Source: Desulfobulbaceae bacterium UBA5173
GTDB lineage: Bacteria > Desulfobacterota > Desulfobulbia > Desulfobulbales > Desulfobulbaceae
Direction of reading: 5' to 3'
DNA length: 64,000 nucleotides
NCBI GenBank assembly: GCA_002413355.1
Contig: DHWV01000112.1
Location: 1,373-65,372 of the forward strand
Shown: positions 32,697 to 41,524 of the stretch, piece by piece
Layout: every line of letters begins with the position of its first letter
Position numbering within the stretch: the first letter of the stretch is position 1
The notes under the pieces: generated by a model
Databases searched by the model: none
What the model was told of the DNA's origin: nothing
Seen by the model: the letters and a program-made list of their open reading frames with translations, nothing else
Position numbers and translations under genes: made by a program

Positions 32697-33517
32697 AGCA
32701 AAGCCTGTCCATTTACCGTGACATTGGTGACCTCAATAGTGAAGCGAAATTATTGAATAACATCAGTCTGGTTCACGAAGCCCAAGGTGAATATGACAGT
32801 GCCTTGGAGTTTCTACAACAGAGTCTTAGCATATCCCAAGGGATCGAGGATAAGGTAAGTCAAGGCACGGCTATGAATAATATCGCCACGATTTATCATG
32901 CCAAAGGAGAGTATGTCACCGCCTTCTCGTATTTGGAAAAAAGCCTCTACCTGCGACAAGAGATTAAGGACAAGAAGGGTGAGGGCAATACTTTGATCAG
33001 CATCGGGCGGATTTATGATATCCGAGGCGACCATAGCATGGCTCTGGCATACTATGAACAGGCTCTGGCCATTAGTCGCGAGATCGAGGACAAAGGACTT
33101 GAAAGTATTAGTATGGACAATATCAGTAATTTATATCTTGCTCAAGAAAAATATGCTGATGCGATAGAGTATACAAAGCAGAGTCTAACGATCAACCAGA
33201 ATATCAACGACCGCCGAGGCGAGGGTGTAGTCCTGAATAATTTGGCAATAATCTATCTATCCCAAGGGGATGATGCAAGTGCATTGCCCTACTGTCAACA
33301 AAGCCTATCAAGAGCGAAAGAGATTGGTGCAAAAGCCGAAGAGGCCGGTGCGAACTGGAATATAGGCTGGATTTACGCAAAAAAAGGTGAGGTTGCCAAG
33401 GCCGAGCAATACATCAGCCGGGCTGTGGAGCTGGCGGAGCAGCTTGAACGGCATGATCTGCAAGAATGGCGCGAGGCATTGGAACGAATTCGCGCCATGC
33501 TGCGGGGGCAGCGGTAA
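32684..33517 (+). CDS. TPR protein, 3' part of the split gene
   Basis: The frame opens directly after the duplication (first codon TTG, no ribosome site), which shows that it is the continuation of the upstream gene. It encodes about six 40-residue tetratricopeptide repeats of the Kinesin-light-chain type, for example SLSISQGIEDKVSQGTAMN and ALAISREIEDKGLESISMD, each starting A-x2-Y/F-x-E/Q-Q-S-L. Such repeats form a superhelical protein-binding surface. The final repeat ends in the basic sequence RIRAMLRGQR. Expression as a separate protein is doubtful. Confidence 0.7.
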   Translation: MSFLEQSLSIYRDIGDLNSEAKLLNNISLVHEAQGEYDSALEFLQQSLSISQGIEDKVSQGTAMNNIATIYHAKGEYVTAFSYLEKSLYLRQEIKDKKGEGNTLISIGRIYDIRGDHSMALAYYEQALAISREIEDKGLESISMDNISNLYLAQEKYADAIEYTKQSLTINQNINDRRGEGVVLNNLAIIYLSQGDDASALPYCQQSLSRAKEIGAKAEEAGANWNIGWIYAKKGEVAKAEQYISRAVELAEQLERHDLQEWREALERIRAMLRGQR

Positions 33518-33537
33518 GGGCGTTTCGCGAAACGCCC
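33518..33537. terminator. Perfect 20-bp palindrome between convergent genes
   Basis: The ten-base arms GGGCGTTTCG and CGAAACGCCC sit immediately after the TPR gene stop and 14 bases before the pepN stop. This can form a strong hairpin on both strands. No U-run follows, so it is a bidirectional terminator-like or REP-like element. Confidence 0.55.
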
Positions 33538-33551
33538 CTGCATGATTCGGC

Positions 33552-36176
33552 TCACCCTTCCTGCAAGCTCTTCCCCACCACCTCGCCCGCATCCGGCGAC
33601 AAGCCCGGCAAGGCAGCGATTTCCTCCAGCGTCTGCTGCATGAGCTGCTGCCGGGTGGCATCGTACCGCCGCCATTGCGTGAGCGGTGCCAGCAGCCGCG
33701 CCGCCGTCTGCGGGTTCATCGGATCAAGCTCCTTCACCCGCGCAGCAAGGAAGGCGTAGCCGCTACCATCCGCCGCATGGAACTGGTGCTGATTGGCGCA
33801 GAAAGTCCCAATCAGCGAGCGCACCTTGTTGGGATTCTTCAGGCTGAAGGCCGGATGCGCCAGCAGCTCCTGCACCCGCGCCAACGTGCCTGGCAGGATG
33901 CAGGAAGCCTGCAAGACAAGCCACTTGTCCACCACCAGCGGGTCGTGCTGCCATTGCGCATAGAACGCCGCCAGCAGCTCGTCGCCAGCAGCGCGGTCAG
34001 CATTGACCACCGCAGATAAGGCCGCCGCCGCATCGGTCATGTTGTCCGCTTGCCGGTATTGCTGGATACCGAGTTCGAGGCTGGCCTGCTCGCTCGTCTC
34101 TCCCGGCGCGGCAGCCAGCAGATAGGCCAAGCAGCAGTTGCGCAGCGAACGGCGGGCGGTCTCCTCAGCAGTCCAGTGGTACGGCTCGGCAGTGCTCAAC
34201 CGCTGATAGGTTTCCAGCAGCTGGGCATGATGCCGCTGGCGGAGCTGGCTGCGGAAGCTCTGCCGGACCACGAAAACCGCTTCCGGGTCAATCACCCCCA
34301 ATTGCTGGCTGATCCAGCTCTCCGCAGGCAAGACCAAGGCCAAGGCAAGCAGAGCCGGGTCGCTTTGCCGGTCATTGAGCAGGTCGGCAAAGGCTTGGTG
34401 GAACAGCTCCGGCAGCACTGCCGCCCTGCCCTGCGGCCAGTCAGCAATGCCTTGCAGCAGACAGCGCAGGCCAAGCTGCTGGCCCGCATCCCAGCGGTTG
34501 AACAGGTCGCTGTCATGGGCCATGAGAAAGGCCAGCTCCTCATCCGACACGTCCGACTGCACCTTGACCGGAGCTGAGAAGCTGCGGTTGAAAGACAGCA
34601 CCGGCTTGGCCGCAATCTCACTGAAGCGGAATTGCTTGCTCTCTTGGTCAAGAAGGAGCACTTCGTCGCGGATGTCCTTGCCGCTGCGGTCGAGCAAAGC
34701 AACCTTGATCGGCATGAAGAAGGGCAGCTTGTCCGGCTGACCGGGCGTGGCCGGACAGGCTTGGCTGACCGTGAGCAAATATTCCTGCGCCGCCGCATCA
34801 TAGCTCTGCGTAAACGTCACGGTTGGCGTGCCTGCCTGATTGTACCAGCGGCGGAACTGGCTGAGATCAAAGCTGTTCGCATCCTGCATGGCTTGAACAA
34901 AGTCCTCGCAGGTCACAGCTTGACCGTCGTGCCGCGCGAAGTACAAATCCATGCCATTGCGAAAGCCTGCCGCGCCCAGTAGGGTGTGCAGCATCCGAAT
35001 GACTTCCGCACCTTTATCATAGACCGTGACCGTGTAGAAGTTGTTGATTTCCACGTATGATTCAGGTCGCACCGGGTGCGCGGTCGGGCCGCTGTCCTCA
35101 CGGAACTGGAAGTTACGGATGACGTTGGCATCCTGTATCCGCTGCACGGCTCGCGATCCCATGTCCGCCGAAAATTCCTGATCGCGGAACACGGTCAGCC
35201 CTTCCTTGAGACTGAGCTGGAACCAGTCGCGGCAGGTGACGCGATTGCCCGTCCAGTTGTGGAAATACTCATGGGCAATCACGCCTTCAATGCCCGCATA
35301 GTCGCTGTCTGTGGCGGTTTCCGGTTGGGCCAGCACATACTTGGAGTTGAAGACGTTCAGGCCCTTGTTCTCCATCGCGCCCATGTTGAAGTCATCCACG
35401 GCCACGATCATGTAGATGTCCAGATCGTACTCGCGGCCAAAGATTTCCTCATCCCAGCGCATCGCCTTCTTCAGCGACTGCATGGCGTGGCCGCATTTGT
35501 CGCGGTTGCGCTCTTCCACATAGATGTGCAACGCCACCACCCGCCCAGACATGGTGATAAAGCGATCCTGAATGAGAACGAGCTTGCCTGCCACCAGGGC
35601 AAAAAGGTAGCTTGGCTTGGGAAAAGGATCATGCCACGTGGCGAAATGACGACCATTGTCTAACTTGCCCTGCTTGACCAAATTGCCGTTGGCGAGCAGC
35701 ACCGGGCAGCTCTCTTGCGAACCAATGAGAATGACGGTAAAAACAGTCAGTACGTCCGGGCGGTCAGGCCAGCAGGTAATGCGGCGGAAGCCTTCGGCCT
35801 CGCACTGGGTGCAGTAGTTGCCGGAGGAGAGATACAGTCCTTCCAAGGCGGTGTTGCCTGCGGGCGCGATGAGCGTCTCCACCTCTAAGGTGAACTGCCG
35901 CTCAGGCACTTGAGCAATGCGCAGCAAGCCGTCCGCGAAGCTGTATTCGTCAGCTCCCAGCTTGCGGTCATCCAGCGTGACGGAAACCAGCTCCAAGTGC
36001 TCGCCGTTCAATTCCAGCGCAGCGTGCAGATCTTCTGCCGCAGGCTTACGCCGAAACATGGTGCGTGCCTTCACCTTGGTTTGCGCCGGGTCAAGCTCCA
36101 CCCAAAGCTGTGCCGTAGAAACAGTAAAGGGATAGGGCGTATAGTCTTTCAGGTGAATTGCGTTGGACTGAGACAT
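33552..36176 (-). CDS. pepN: Aminopeptidase N (M1 family)
   Basis: PepN is a cytosolic zinc aminopeptidase that removes N-terminal residues from peptides during protein turnover. From the ATG at 36176 the product has 874 residues, matching the roughly 870 of the enterobacterial enzyme. The exopeptidase motif MGAMENKGLNVFN lies near residue 264. The zinc site HEYFHNWTGNRVTCRDW lies near residue 300, followed by LKEGLTVFRDQEFSAD. The longer frame from 36305 has no family similarity in its first 43 residues, and a GAGAAACG stretch precedes the chosen ATG. It is convergent with the TPR gene and divergent from the repeat protein gene. Confidence 0.95.
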   Translation of the reverse strand: MSQSNAIHLKDYTPYPFTVSTAQLWVELDPAQTKVKARTMFRRKPAAEDLHAALELNGEHLELVSVTLDDRKLGADEYSFADGLLRIAQVPERQFTLEVETLIAPAGNTALEGLYLSSGNYCTQCEAEGFRRITCWPDRPDVLTVFTVILIGSQESCPVLLANGNLVKQGKLDNGRHFATWHDPFPKPSYLFALVAGKLVLIQDRFITMSGRVVALHIYVEERNRDKCGHAMQSLKKAMRWDEEIFGREYDLDIYMIVAVDDFNMGAMENKGLNVFNSKYVLAQPETATDSDYAGIEGVIAHEYFHNWTGNRVTCRDWFQLSLKEGLTVFRDQEFSADMGSRAVQRIQDANVIRNFQFREDSGPTAHPVRPESYVEINNFYTVTVYDKGAEVIRMLHTLLGAAGFRNGMDLYFARHDGQAVTCEDFVQAMQDANSFDLSQFRRWYNQAGTPTVTFTQSYDAAAQEYLLTVSQACPATPGQPDKLPFFMPIKVALLDRSGKDIRDEVLLLDQESKQFRFSEIAAKPVLSFNRSFSAPVKVQSDVSDEELAFLMAHDSDLFNRWDAGQQLGLRCLLQGIADWPQGRAAVLPELFHQAFADLLNDRQSDPALLALALVLPAESWISQQLGVIDPEAVFVVRQSFRSQLRQRHHAQLLETYQRLSTAEPYHWTAEETARRSLRNCCLAYLLAAAPGETSEQASLELGIQQYRQADNMTDAAAALSAVVNADRAAGDELLAAFYAQWQHDPLVVDKWLVLQASCILPGTLARVQELLAHPAFSLKNPNKVRSLIGTFCANQHQFHAADGSGYAFLAARVKELDPMNPQTAARLLAPLTQWRRYDATRQQLMQQTLEEIAALPGLSPDAGEVVGKSLQEG

Positions 36177-36311
36177 GGTCGTTTCTCGGTTTATTTCGGC
36201 GGTGACTGTAGAAGCAGAAAGTCTAAATGAAGCCCGCCGGGATTGCAAGCGGCAATGCGGCCGGGCCAGCACATGCTTGCCGATCTTGTCGAAACAGCTT
36301 GACAAACAGAA

Positions 36312-36340
36312 TTGCGGTGCGGCACTTTATGAGATATAAA
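36312..36340 (+). promoter_or_regulatory. Promoter for the Met/Gln-rich repeat protein
   Basis: TTGCGG (36312-36317) and TATAAA (36335-36340) are spaced by 17 bases, 58 bases before the ATG at 36399. The AAAAAAGGAGAG ribosome site follows at 36385-36394. Confidence 0.45.
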
Positions 36341-36398
36341 AAGACATCTTGCCGGGCCGGGGGGCGGCGCGGCAGCTTCGTTAAAAAAGGAGAGCATT

Positions 36399-37451
36399 AT
36401 GAACAGAAAACAGTCCGCAGCGCAACTCACCATTGGAGCAGCCTGCTTCTTGCTGCTGGCCAGCGCAGCAGGGGCGCAGCAGCAGGCTACGGCAGGCTAC
36501 GAGACGCTTGACGGACAGCAGATGCAAGGTGCAGCTCCGCAGGCAGCAGGAATGCCGGACGTGAGTGGCATTCAGCAGAAAATGCAGGAGCAGATGATGC
36601 AGCAGATGGCTCAACAGATGCAGGCCGCTTCGCCAGCAGCGCAAATCCAAGGTGCTGCTGTTCCAGCTCAAGGCGGAATGCCTACTATGGCAGCTCCGTC
36701 CGTTGGCGGTCAGCAGGCAGCTGGAATGCCAGATGTGAGCGGCATCCAGCAGAAAATGCAGGAGCAGATGATGCAACAGATGGCTCAACAAATGCAGGCC
36801 GCTTCGCCAGCAGCGCAAATCCAGCAGGGTGCGGCTCAAGGCGGAATGCCTACTATGGCAGCTCCGTCCGTTGGCGGTCAGCAGGCTGCGGGAATGCCAG
36901 ATGTAAGCGGCATCCAGCAGAAAATGCAGGAGCAGATGATGCAACAGATGGCTCAACAAATGCAGGCCGCTTCGCCAGCAGCGCAAATCCAGCAGGGTGC
37001 TGTTCCGGCTCAAGGCGGAATGCCTACTATGACAGCTCCGTCCGTTGGTGGTCAGCAGGCAGCAGGAATGCCGGACGTGAGTGGCATTCAGCAGAAAATG
37101 CAGGAGCAGATGATGCAGCAGATGGCTCAACAAATGCAGGCCGCTTCGCCAGCAGCGCAAATCCAGCAGGGTGCGATGCCGCAGGCTCCGCCTCAAGGCA
37201 TCATGCCGCCCTCTTCTCAGCCTGCACAGCAGCAGATGCCGACCAATCCATCTTCCATGCAGGGGCAGCCCGGCGGTTTCCAGATTGATGCAGCCATGTC
37301 CTCGATCAAAGTTGATCCGGCTGTCCAGTCTTCGATCAATCAGAAAATGCAAAAGATCTTGACGCAGACCATGAAGGAGACGCTCTCAACTGCCACCATG
37401 CCAAAGCAGTTCAGCGTCCCGCCGACAACGACCGGCGGAGCAAAACCCTGA
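36399..37451 (+). CDS. Secreted Met/Gln-rich repeat protein
   Basis: The 350-residue product has a clear signal peptide (LTIGAACFLLLASAAGA, cleaved about residue 26). Four near-identical repeats of 56-58 residues follow (about residues 50-275), each reading MPDVSGIQQKMQEQMMQQ, then MAQQMQAASPAAQIQ, then a linker with GGMPTM and APSVGGQQAAG. The helix part is a heptad-like Met/Gln coiled coil; the linkers are Pro/Gly-rich. A unique C-terminal 75 residues contain a similar helix (SSINQKMQKILTQTMK). No known family is recognised. Methionine-rich repeats can bind copper or silver, and coiled coils can assemble fibres; both are only ideas. It has its own promoter and a strong ribosome site. Confidence 0.85.
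   Translation: MNRKQSAAQLTIGAACFLLLASAAGAQQQATAGYETLDGQQMQGAAPQAAGMPDVSGIQQKMQEQMMQQMAQQMQAASPAAQIQGAAVPAQGGMPTMAAPSVGGQQAAGMPDVSGIQQKMQEQMMQQMAQQMQAASPAAQIQQGAAQGGMPTMAAPSVGGQQAAGMPDVSGIQQKMQEQMMQQMAQQMQAASPAAQIQQGAVPAQGGMPTMTAPSVGGQQAAGMPDVSGIQQKMQEQMMQQMAQQMQAASPAAQIQQGAMPQAPPQGIMPPSSQPAQQQMPTNPSSMQGQPGGFQIDAAMSSIKVDPAVQSSINQKMQKILTQTMKETLSTATMPKQFSVPPTTTGGAKP
36552..37179 (+). repeat. Four tandem 168-174 bp coding repeats
   Basis: Units start at the ATG of the MPDVSG segment at 36552, 36726, 36894 and 37068, with periods of 174, 168 and 174 bases. Units 1 and 4 share the spelling CCGGACGTGAGTGGCATTC, while units 2 and 3 share CCAGATGT(G/A)AGCGGCATCC. Low synonymous divergence shows recent expansion or gene conversion. 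Confidence 0.9.
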
Positions 37452-38654
37452 TCAGTTCGGCTTTGCCGTCGCCCGCCGCCGGAGCAGGCCCCACAACAGG
37501 CTGACCAGCAGCCCGATAACTGCCGCAGCCGCAAAGCTGCGCAGTTTGTTCGGCCTATCTGGCTTCGTCGGCGGCTGCGGCGGTTCGATCACTGTCACAT
37601 ATCCTTCCTGCACACCCGCCTTTCTGTTCTCCTCCACTTTATTGAGCTGCTGGGCATACAGCTCGCGGCTCTTTTCAACTTCAGCCTCCAAGCTGCTGAA
37701 GGTTTCTTTCTGCTCGGCCTGCCGCATCAGGCTGGTAGCAAGCTGATTCAGCTCCCGCTGGGCCGCCTCCCTCTCCCCCTGCTGTTTGGCATGGGCCGCG
37801 CTGGCGGCGGCGATTTGCTCGGCCAGCCGCTCCAACGCTTCATCGGCCTGAAGTTGCTGCCGCAGACGAGAAAGCTGGCTGTTCACTGAGGCAATCAGCG
37901 AATTTTTCGCATCATATTTGCGCAGAAGTTCCTGCCGATAGAGCTTCATTTTGAGGAATTCCTCGCGGCGTTCAGTATCGCCTGTCGGAAGCGCGGCGAA
38001 CTGCTGCCGCAGCTTGGCCAGCTCTCCGGCTAAGGTCGCCTCCAGCTGAGTCTCTTCTTCCAACACGGCTTCCAGCCTACCGCGTTTGATTTCCTGATAC
38101 CGCATCTGCCAGTCGTCATCCCCTTGCAACCGGTCGTTCTGCCGGAACATGGCAAGGACATTCTGCGCCTGCTGCATCTGCTTCCGTCGGAGATGCAGCT
38201 CCTCTTCCAGCAGGGCGGTCTGCGGGTCATTCATTTTCTCCAGCTCTTGTCCAAAAAGTCTGATCACCGTGCTGACCGTCTCGACCGCCAGTGCTGCGTC
38301 AGCATGGCGGAAGCTGATTTCGACAATGCGGGTGCCTGTCCGCACCGCGTGAGCTAACAACCGCTTCTGTAGCCATTGCGTTCTATTTTCTTTGCCTGGT
38401 TCCGGGCAAAGCCGTTCTCCGCCCAAGGCGGCCAGCACCTGTTCGGCTATCGCGTCGCCTTGCAGCACGGCCAGTTCCGCTTTCAGGTCTGCGCCAGTCT
38501 GCTTTTTTCCTTGGCGGATGAGGACGCTGGAGCTGACCTTGTATTCAAGCGGCTGGAGATAAATAAAAATTGCCGCCGCAAACAGGGTCGTTACCAGAAA
38601 AACAACAAGCATCCAGGCGAGATGCGCTTCGATTCGATTGAGGAAAACAGCCAT
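37452..38654 (-). CDS. Wzz/GNVR-like chain-length determinant family protein
   Basis: From the ATG at 38654 the product has about 400 residues. There is a membrane segment near each end (MLVVFLVTTLFAAAIFIYL and FAAAAVIGLLVSLLWGLL) and a long coiled coil between them (residues about 150-340). Just before the second segment is a proline-rich stretch, VIEPPQPPTKPDRPNKLR, typical of polysaccharide co-polymerases and GNVR-domain proteins. These control polysaccharide chain length or export at the inner membrane. No kinase domain is fused. A longer frame from 38720 adds 22 unconserved residues. No polysaccharide polymerase genes are adjacent. Confidence 0.83.
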   Translation of the reverse strand: MAVFLNRIEAHLAWMLVVFLVTTLFAAAIFIYLQPLEYKVSSSVLIRQGKKQTGADLKAELAVLQGDAIAEQVLAALGGERLCPEPGKENRTQWLQKRLLAHAVRTGTRIVEISFRHADAALAVETVSTVIRLFGQELEKMNDPQTALLEEELHLRRKQMQQAQNVLAMFRQNDRLQGDDDWQMRYQEIKRGRLEAVLEEETQLEATLAGELAKLRQQFAALPTGDTERREEFLKMKLYRQELLRKYDAKNSLIASVNSQLSRLRQQLQADEALERLAEQIAAASAAHAKQQGEREAAQRELNQLATSLMRQAEQKETFSSLEAEVEKSRELYAQQLNKVEENRKAGVQEGYVTVIEPPQPPTKPDRPNKLRSFAAAAVIGLLVSLLWGLLRRRATAKPN

Positions 38655-38868
38655 GGCTCTTCTTGTGGGTTCGTGTTGCTCTCGGCGGCAGAATCCGCCG
38701 CAGGAACTGTTCTTACTCAATCACGCCGCGTTGCTGCAAGCTCTTTCTGTCCTGACGCATCGCAATTTCCTGCTTGACCTCTACGGCTACACCGGGTAGT
38801 AGTATGTCGCCTGTTTACTTTTTACCCAGCTTTCTGTCCAAACCGCAAATATTTTCTCTGGTCAGTCC

Positions 38869-40254
38869 ATGAGCCAGCTCAAGTCTGTCAGAAACCCGTT
38901 CCGGCTTCTCGCCCCGCCGCTGGCCATTGCCATTATTGTGCTGCTCCAGCTCCTGCCGGTTCCGGCGGCGGCTAAGGCCGCAGGCATCGCCCTACTGCCC
39001 CTCAGCTTCTGGGCCACGGCCCTGATTCCTGAGCATCTCACCGCCCTGCTGTTTTTTCTGCTCGCCTTGCTGTTTTCCGCCGCGCCGCCAGACGTGGTCT
39101 TTTCAGGATTTTCCTCGGCAGCGGTCTGGCTGGTTTTCGGCGGCCTGATTGCCGGAGCCGCGATCAGTTCCACCGGCTTGGGCAGCAGAATCGGCAGACT
39201 GGCCGCCGTCCATCTGCACGGCAGCTATGTGAAAATTATCAGCGGCTTGGTGGCGGCAGTGGTGCTGTTCAGCTTCCTGATGCCCTCCTCAATGGGCCGG
39301 GTTGTCCTGCTGACTCCCATCGCCTTGGCTGTCGCCGATCACTTCGGCTTCAAAGAAGGCTCGAAAGGCCGCACCGGCATCATGCTGGCCGTAATTCTCG
39401 GCACCTATATTCCGGCCTTCGGCATACTGCCTGCCAATGTGCCGAATGTGGTGCTGGCGGGCATGGCCGAGACCAAATACAAAATTTCCCTGCTCTACGG
39501 CCCCTATCTACTCCTCCATTTTCCCTTCCTGACGCTGGCCAAGGCGGTGATCATCGCCGCGCTGATCATTTTTTTCTATCCTGATCAGGCGATTGAGCGG
39601 ATAGAGCAAGACCAGGACAAGGCCGGGCCGTTAAGCCGCCAAGAAAAAATTCTGTCCGCTGTGCTGCTGCTCATGCTCACACTGTGGATTACCGATTTTC
39701 TCCATCATATTTCACCGGCATGGATAGCCCTTGGCGGTGCCGTGTTCCTGATGATGCCGGGCATTGACATCGTCATCCCGGCGCAGTTCAACCAGAAGCT
39801 CAATTGGGCCTCGCTGGTCTTCACCGCAGGCATACTCGGCTTGGGCGGCATGATCAGTAAAGCCGGGCTTGACCGCATCTTCGCTGCCGGGCTGCTCCAG
39901 CTCCTGCCGCTGGCTCCGCAGCACGATTTTATCAACTACATGTCGGTCAGCTTGGCTTCAGCCTTCACCGGCCTGCTCACCACTCTACCTGCGGTGCCTG
40001 CGGTCTTCACCCCGCTCACGGACAGCTTGGCCCATGCCACCGGCCTGAAGACGGAATCTTTGCTGATGATGCAGGTGACCGGTTTTGCCACGGTGCTGCT
40101 GCCCTATCAGGGGCCACCGATTGTGGTAGGTCTCCAGCTTGCCGGAGAAAAGCTCTCCAGCGCGGCCAAGATATGCCTGCCCTTAGCCCTGCTCACTGTC
40201 TTCGTTTTGCTGCCGGTTAATTATTTCTGGTGGAAAATGCTGGACTGGCTGTGA
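38869..40254 (+). CDS. SLC13/DASS-type anion transporter
   Basis: The 461-residue protein has about twelve hydrophobic segments and the two-fold repeated organisation of the ArsB/NhaD/SLC13 ion-transporter superfamily. Two re-entrant-loop-like motifs are FSFLMPSSMGRVVLLTPIA (residues about 135-155) and GLLTTLPAVPAVFTPLTDS (about 370-390). SLC13 proteins move dicarboxylates, sulfate or phosphate with sodium. The classical SNT motifs are altered here, so the substrate cannot be stated. The gene is monocistronic. Confidence 0.72.
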   Translation: MSQLKSVRNPFRLLAPPLAIAIIVLLQLLPVPAAAKAAGIALLPLSFWATALIPEHLTALLFFLLALLFSAAPPDVVFSGFSSAAVWLVFGGLIAGAAISSTGLGSRIGRLAAVHLHGSYVKIISGLVAAVVLFSFLMPSSMGRVVLLTPIALAVADHFGFKEGSKGRTGIMLAVILGTYIPAFGILPANVPNVVLAGMAETKYKISLLYGPYLLLHFPFLTLAKAVIIAALIIFFYPDQAIERIEQDQDKAGPLSRQEKILSAVLLLMLTLWITDFLHHISPAWIALGGAVFLMMPGIDIVIPAQFNQKLNWASLVFTAGILGLGGMISKAGLDRIFAAGLLQLLPLAPQHDFINYMSVSLASAFTGLLTTLPAVPAVFTPLTDSLAHATGLKTESLLMMQVTGFATVLLPYQGPPIVVGLQLAGEKLSSAAKICLPLALLTVFVLLPVNYFWWKMLDWL

Positions 40255-40405
40255 AGGATATGCTATTTCTGAACAATAATGTCGCGCCGTTTTTGGCTTT
40301 GTCGGTATGATCATGCAGATTTTTTTCTGATTCCGGGAATAAACAGTGCAGACGCGAGTATCTCGCCTGTCCGCCTGATGCACTCAACAAAAAGCGAGGA
40401 AAACA

Positions 40406-40987
40406 ATGACAAATAAACTTGCGGCCCTGCTCTCAGGCTCTGTCCTGCTGACTGCTCTGGCCGCCTCCCCCGGCCAAGCCTGCGTGGGCCGGATTCTCAA
40501 CCTGACGATTGACGGTTCGCCGGAACAGAAGGCGGTCGGCCAGCTCATGGCCACGTACATCAACGAGCGCACGGGCACTACAGTCAACTTGGTAGAAAAA
40601 AAACAGAGCACGGACGGCACGTGCGCCACCGATGTCTGTATCCAGTACCTCAAGCCTGCACTGGCCAGCATGGGCGGCGGCGAGCAGTCGCAGGACGAGA
40701 AGGAGGGATATGCCAAGGCCAAGGAATATTATTTAGAGAACAAGAGCGTGGTTTGGCTGAAGCCCTTCGCCTTCAAAGGCCCGTTGGCTGATCAGGCCGG
40801 AGCTTCTATCGCCGTACCGATCGCTCCCCGTGACGCGCTGGGCAAGTTCCCGGTCTTGGATCGGGTGATCAACAAACTGAGCGGCATGGTCAGTGATACT
40901 ATGGTGCATGAGATGATTCAAAAAAGCCAAGGCGGCGACGCGGCAGCGGCGGCTAAAGAGCTGCTGAAAGCGCAGAAACTGATCTGA
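40406..40987 (+). CDS. Periplasmic solute-binding-like protein, first gene of the envelope operon
   Basis: The 193-residue product has a signal peptide (LAALLSGSVLLTALAASPGQA) and a mature part starting CVGRILNLTIDGSPEQKAVG, with ATYINERTGTTVNLVEK. This resembles the first lobe of OpuAC-type glycine-betaine/osmoprotectant binding proteins. It is much shorter than a complete binding protein (about 270 residues). Three mature cysteines (after the signal cut, and in GTCATDVC) are notable. A GCGAGG ribosome site precedes the ATG, and a small palindrome GCGAGTATCTCGC lies in the leader at about 40356. It is the promoter-proximal gene of the six-gene run ending in yedE. The ligand is unknown. Confidence 0.68.
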   Translation: MTNKLAALLSGSVLLTALAASPGQACVGRILNLTIDGSPEQKAVGQLMATYINERTGTTVNLVEKKQSTDGTCATDVCIQYLKPALASMGGGEQSQDEKEGYAKAKEYYLENKSVVWLKPFAFKGPLADQAGASIAVPIAPRDALGKFPVLDRVINKLSGMVSDTMVHEMIQKSQGGDAAAAAKELLKAQKLI

Positions 40988-40990
40988 GAG

Positions 40991-41491
40991 ATGACTATGA
41001 CCAAACTGTTTTTCGCCCTGTTCCTGCTTGCGGCCTCCGCAGGCTCTGCCGCCGCACACGGAGACATTTCCAAGCTGCCGGATTCCGTCCAGATCATGCA
41101 GTACCAAATGCTGCTGTACATGGATGCCAACGATCTCGATACCAAGAACAATCTGGCGATGGCTTATTTCCGCACCGGAAAGCTGGCTGAGGCGGCTACG
41201 GAGCTGGATGGCGTGCTGAAAAAAGATGCGCACAACTTCAATGCCTTGGATGGCATGGGCGTTGTCCTGCTCAAGCAGAAGAAAGCTGACGAGGCGATGA
41301 AATATCTGGAACGCGCCTTGACAGTCAATGATAAGGATGCCTTGCTTCATGCCCATCTTTCTGTGGCCTACGAGCAGCTTAAAAAGCCGGAGCAAGCTGC
41401 CGCCGCGTTGAAGAAGGCAGGCGAGCTGGCTCCCAGCCCAGAAGGTGCTGCCGCTGTCCAGAAAGAAATTCAGCTTCTCACCAACCCCTGA
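40991..41491 (+). CDS. Periplasmic TPR protein
   Basis: The 166-residue product has a signal peptide (KLFFALFLLAASAGSAAA, mature start near HGDISKLP) and three to four TPR units, such as NLAMAYFRTGKLAEAATELD, GVVLLKQKKADEAMKYLE and HLSVAYEQLKKPEQAAAALK. It would act as a protein-interaction module in the periplasm. It starts 3 bases after the previous stop, so the genes are coupled. An ATG two codons later is an equally good start. Confidence 0.8.
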   Translation: MTMTKLFFALFLLAASAGSAAAHGDISKLPDSVQIMQYQMLLYMDANDLDTKNNLAMAYFRTGKLAEAATELDGVLKKDAHNFNALDGMGVVLLKQKKADEAMKYLERALTVNDKDALLHAHLSVAYEQLKKPEQAAAALKKAGELAPSPEGAAAVQKEIQLLTNP

Positions 41492-41524
41492 ACATACTCC
41501 CCTTTTTTCCCTGTGCCAAATACG

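Noticed and set aside
36381..37352. Long open frame (323 codons) on the minus strand opposite the Met/Gln repeat protein
   Set aside because: It is a mirror of the repeat coding region; Leu/His/Arg-rich sequence follows directly from antisense CAG/ATG codons, and no ribosome site or family is seen.
38720..38868. Short minus-strand open stretch upstream of the Wzz-like gene, encoding VEVKQEIAMRQDRK and ending at a TAA
   Set aside because: No start codon at a sensible place beyond a 15-codon frame, no ribosome site; possibly a tiny remnant, but not supportable.
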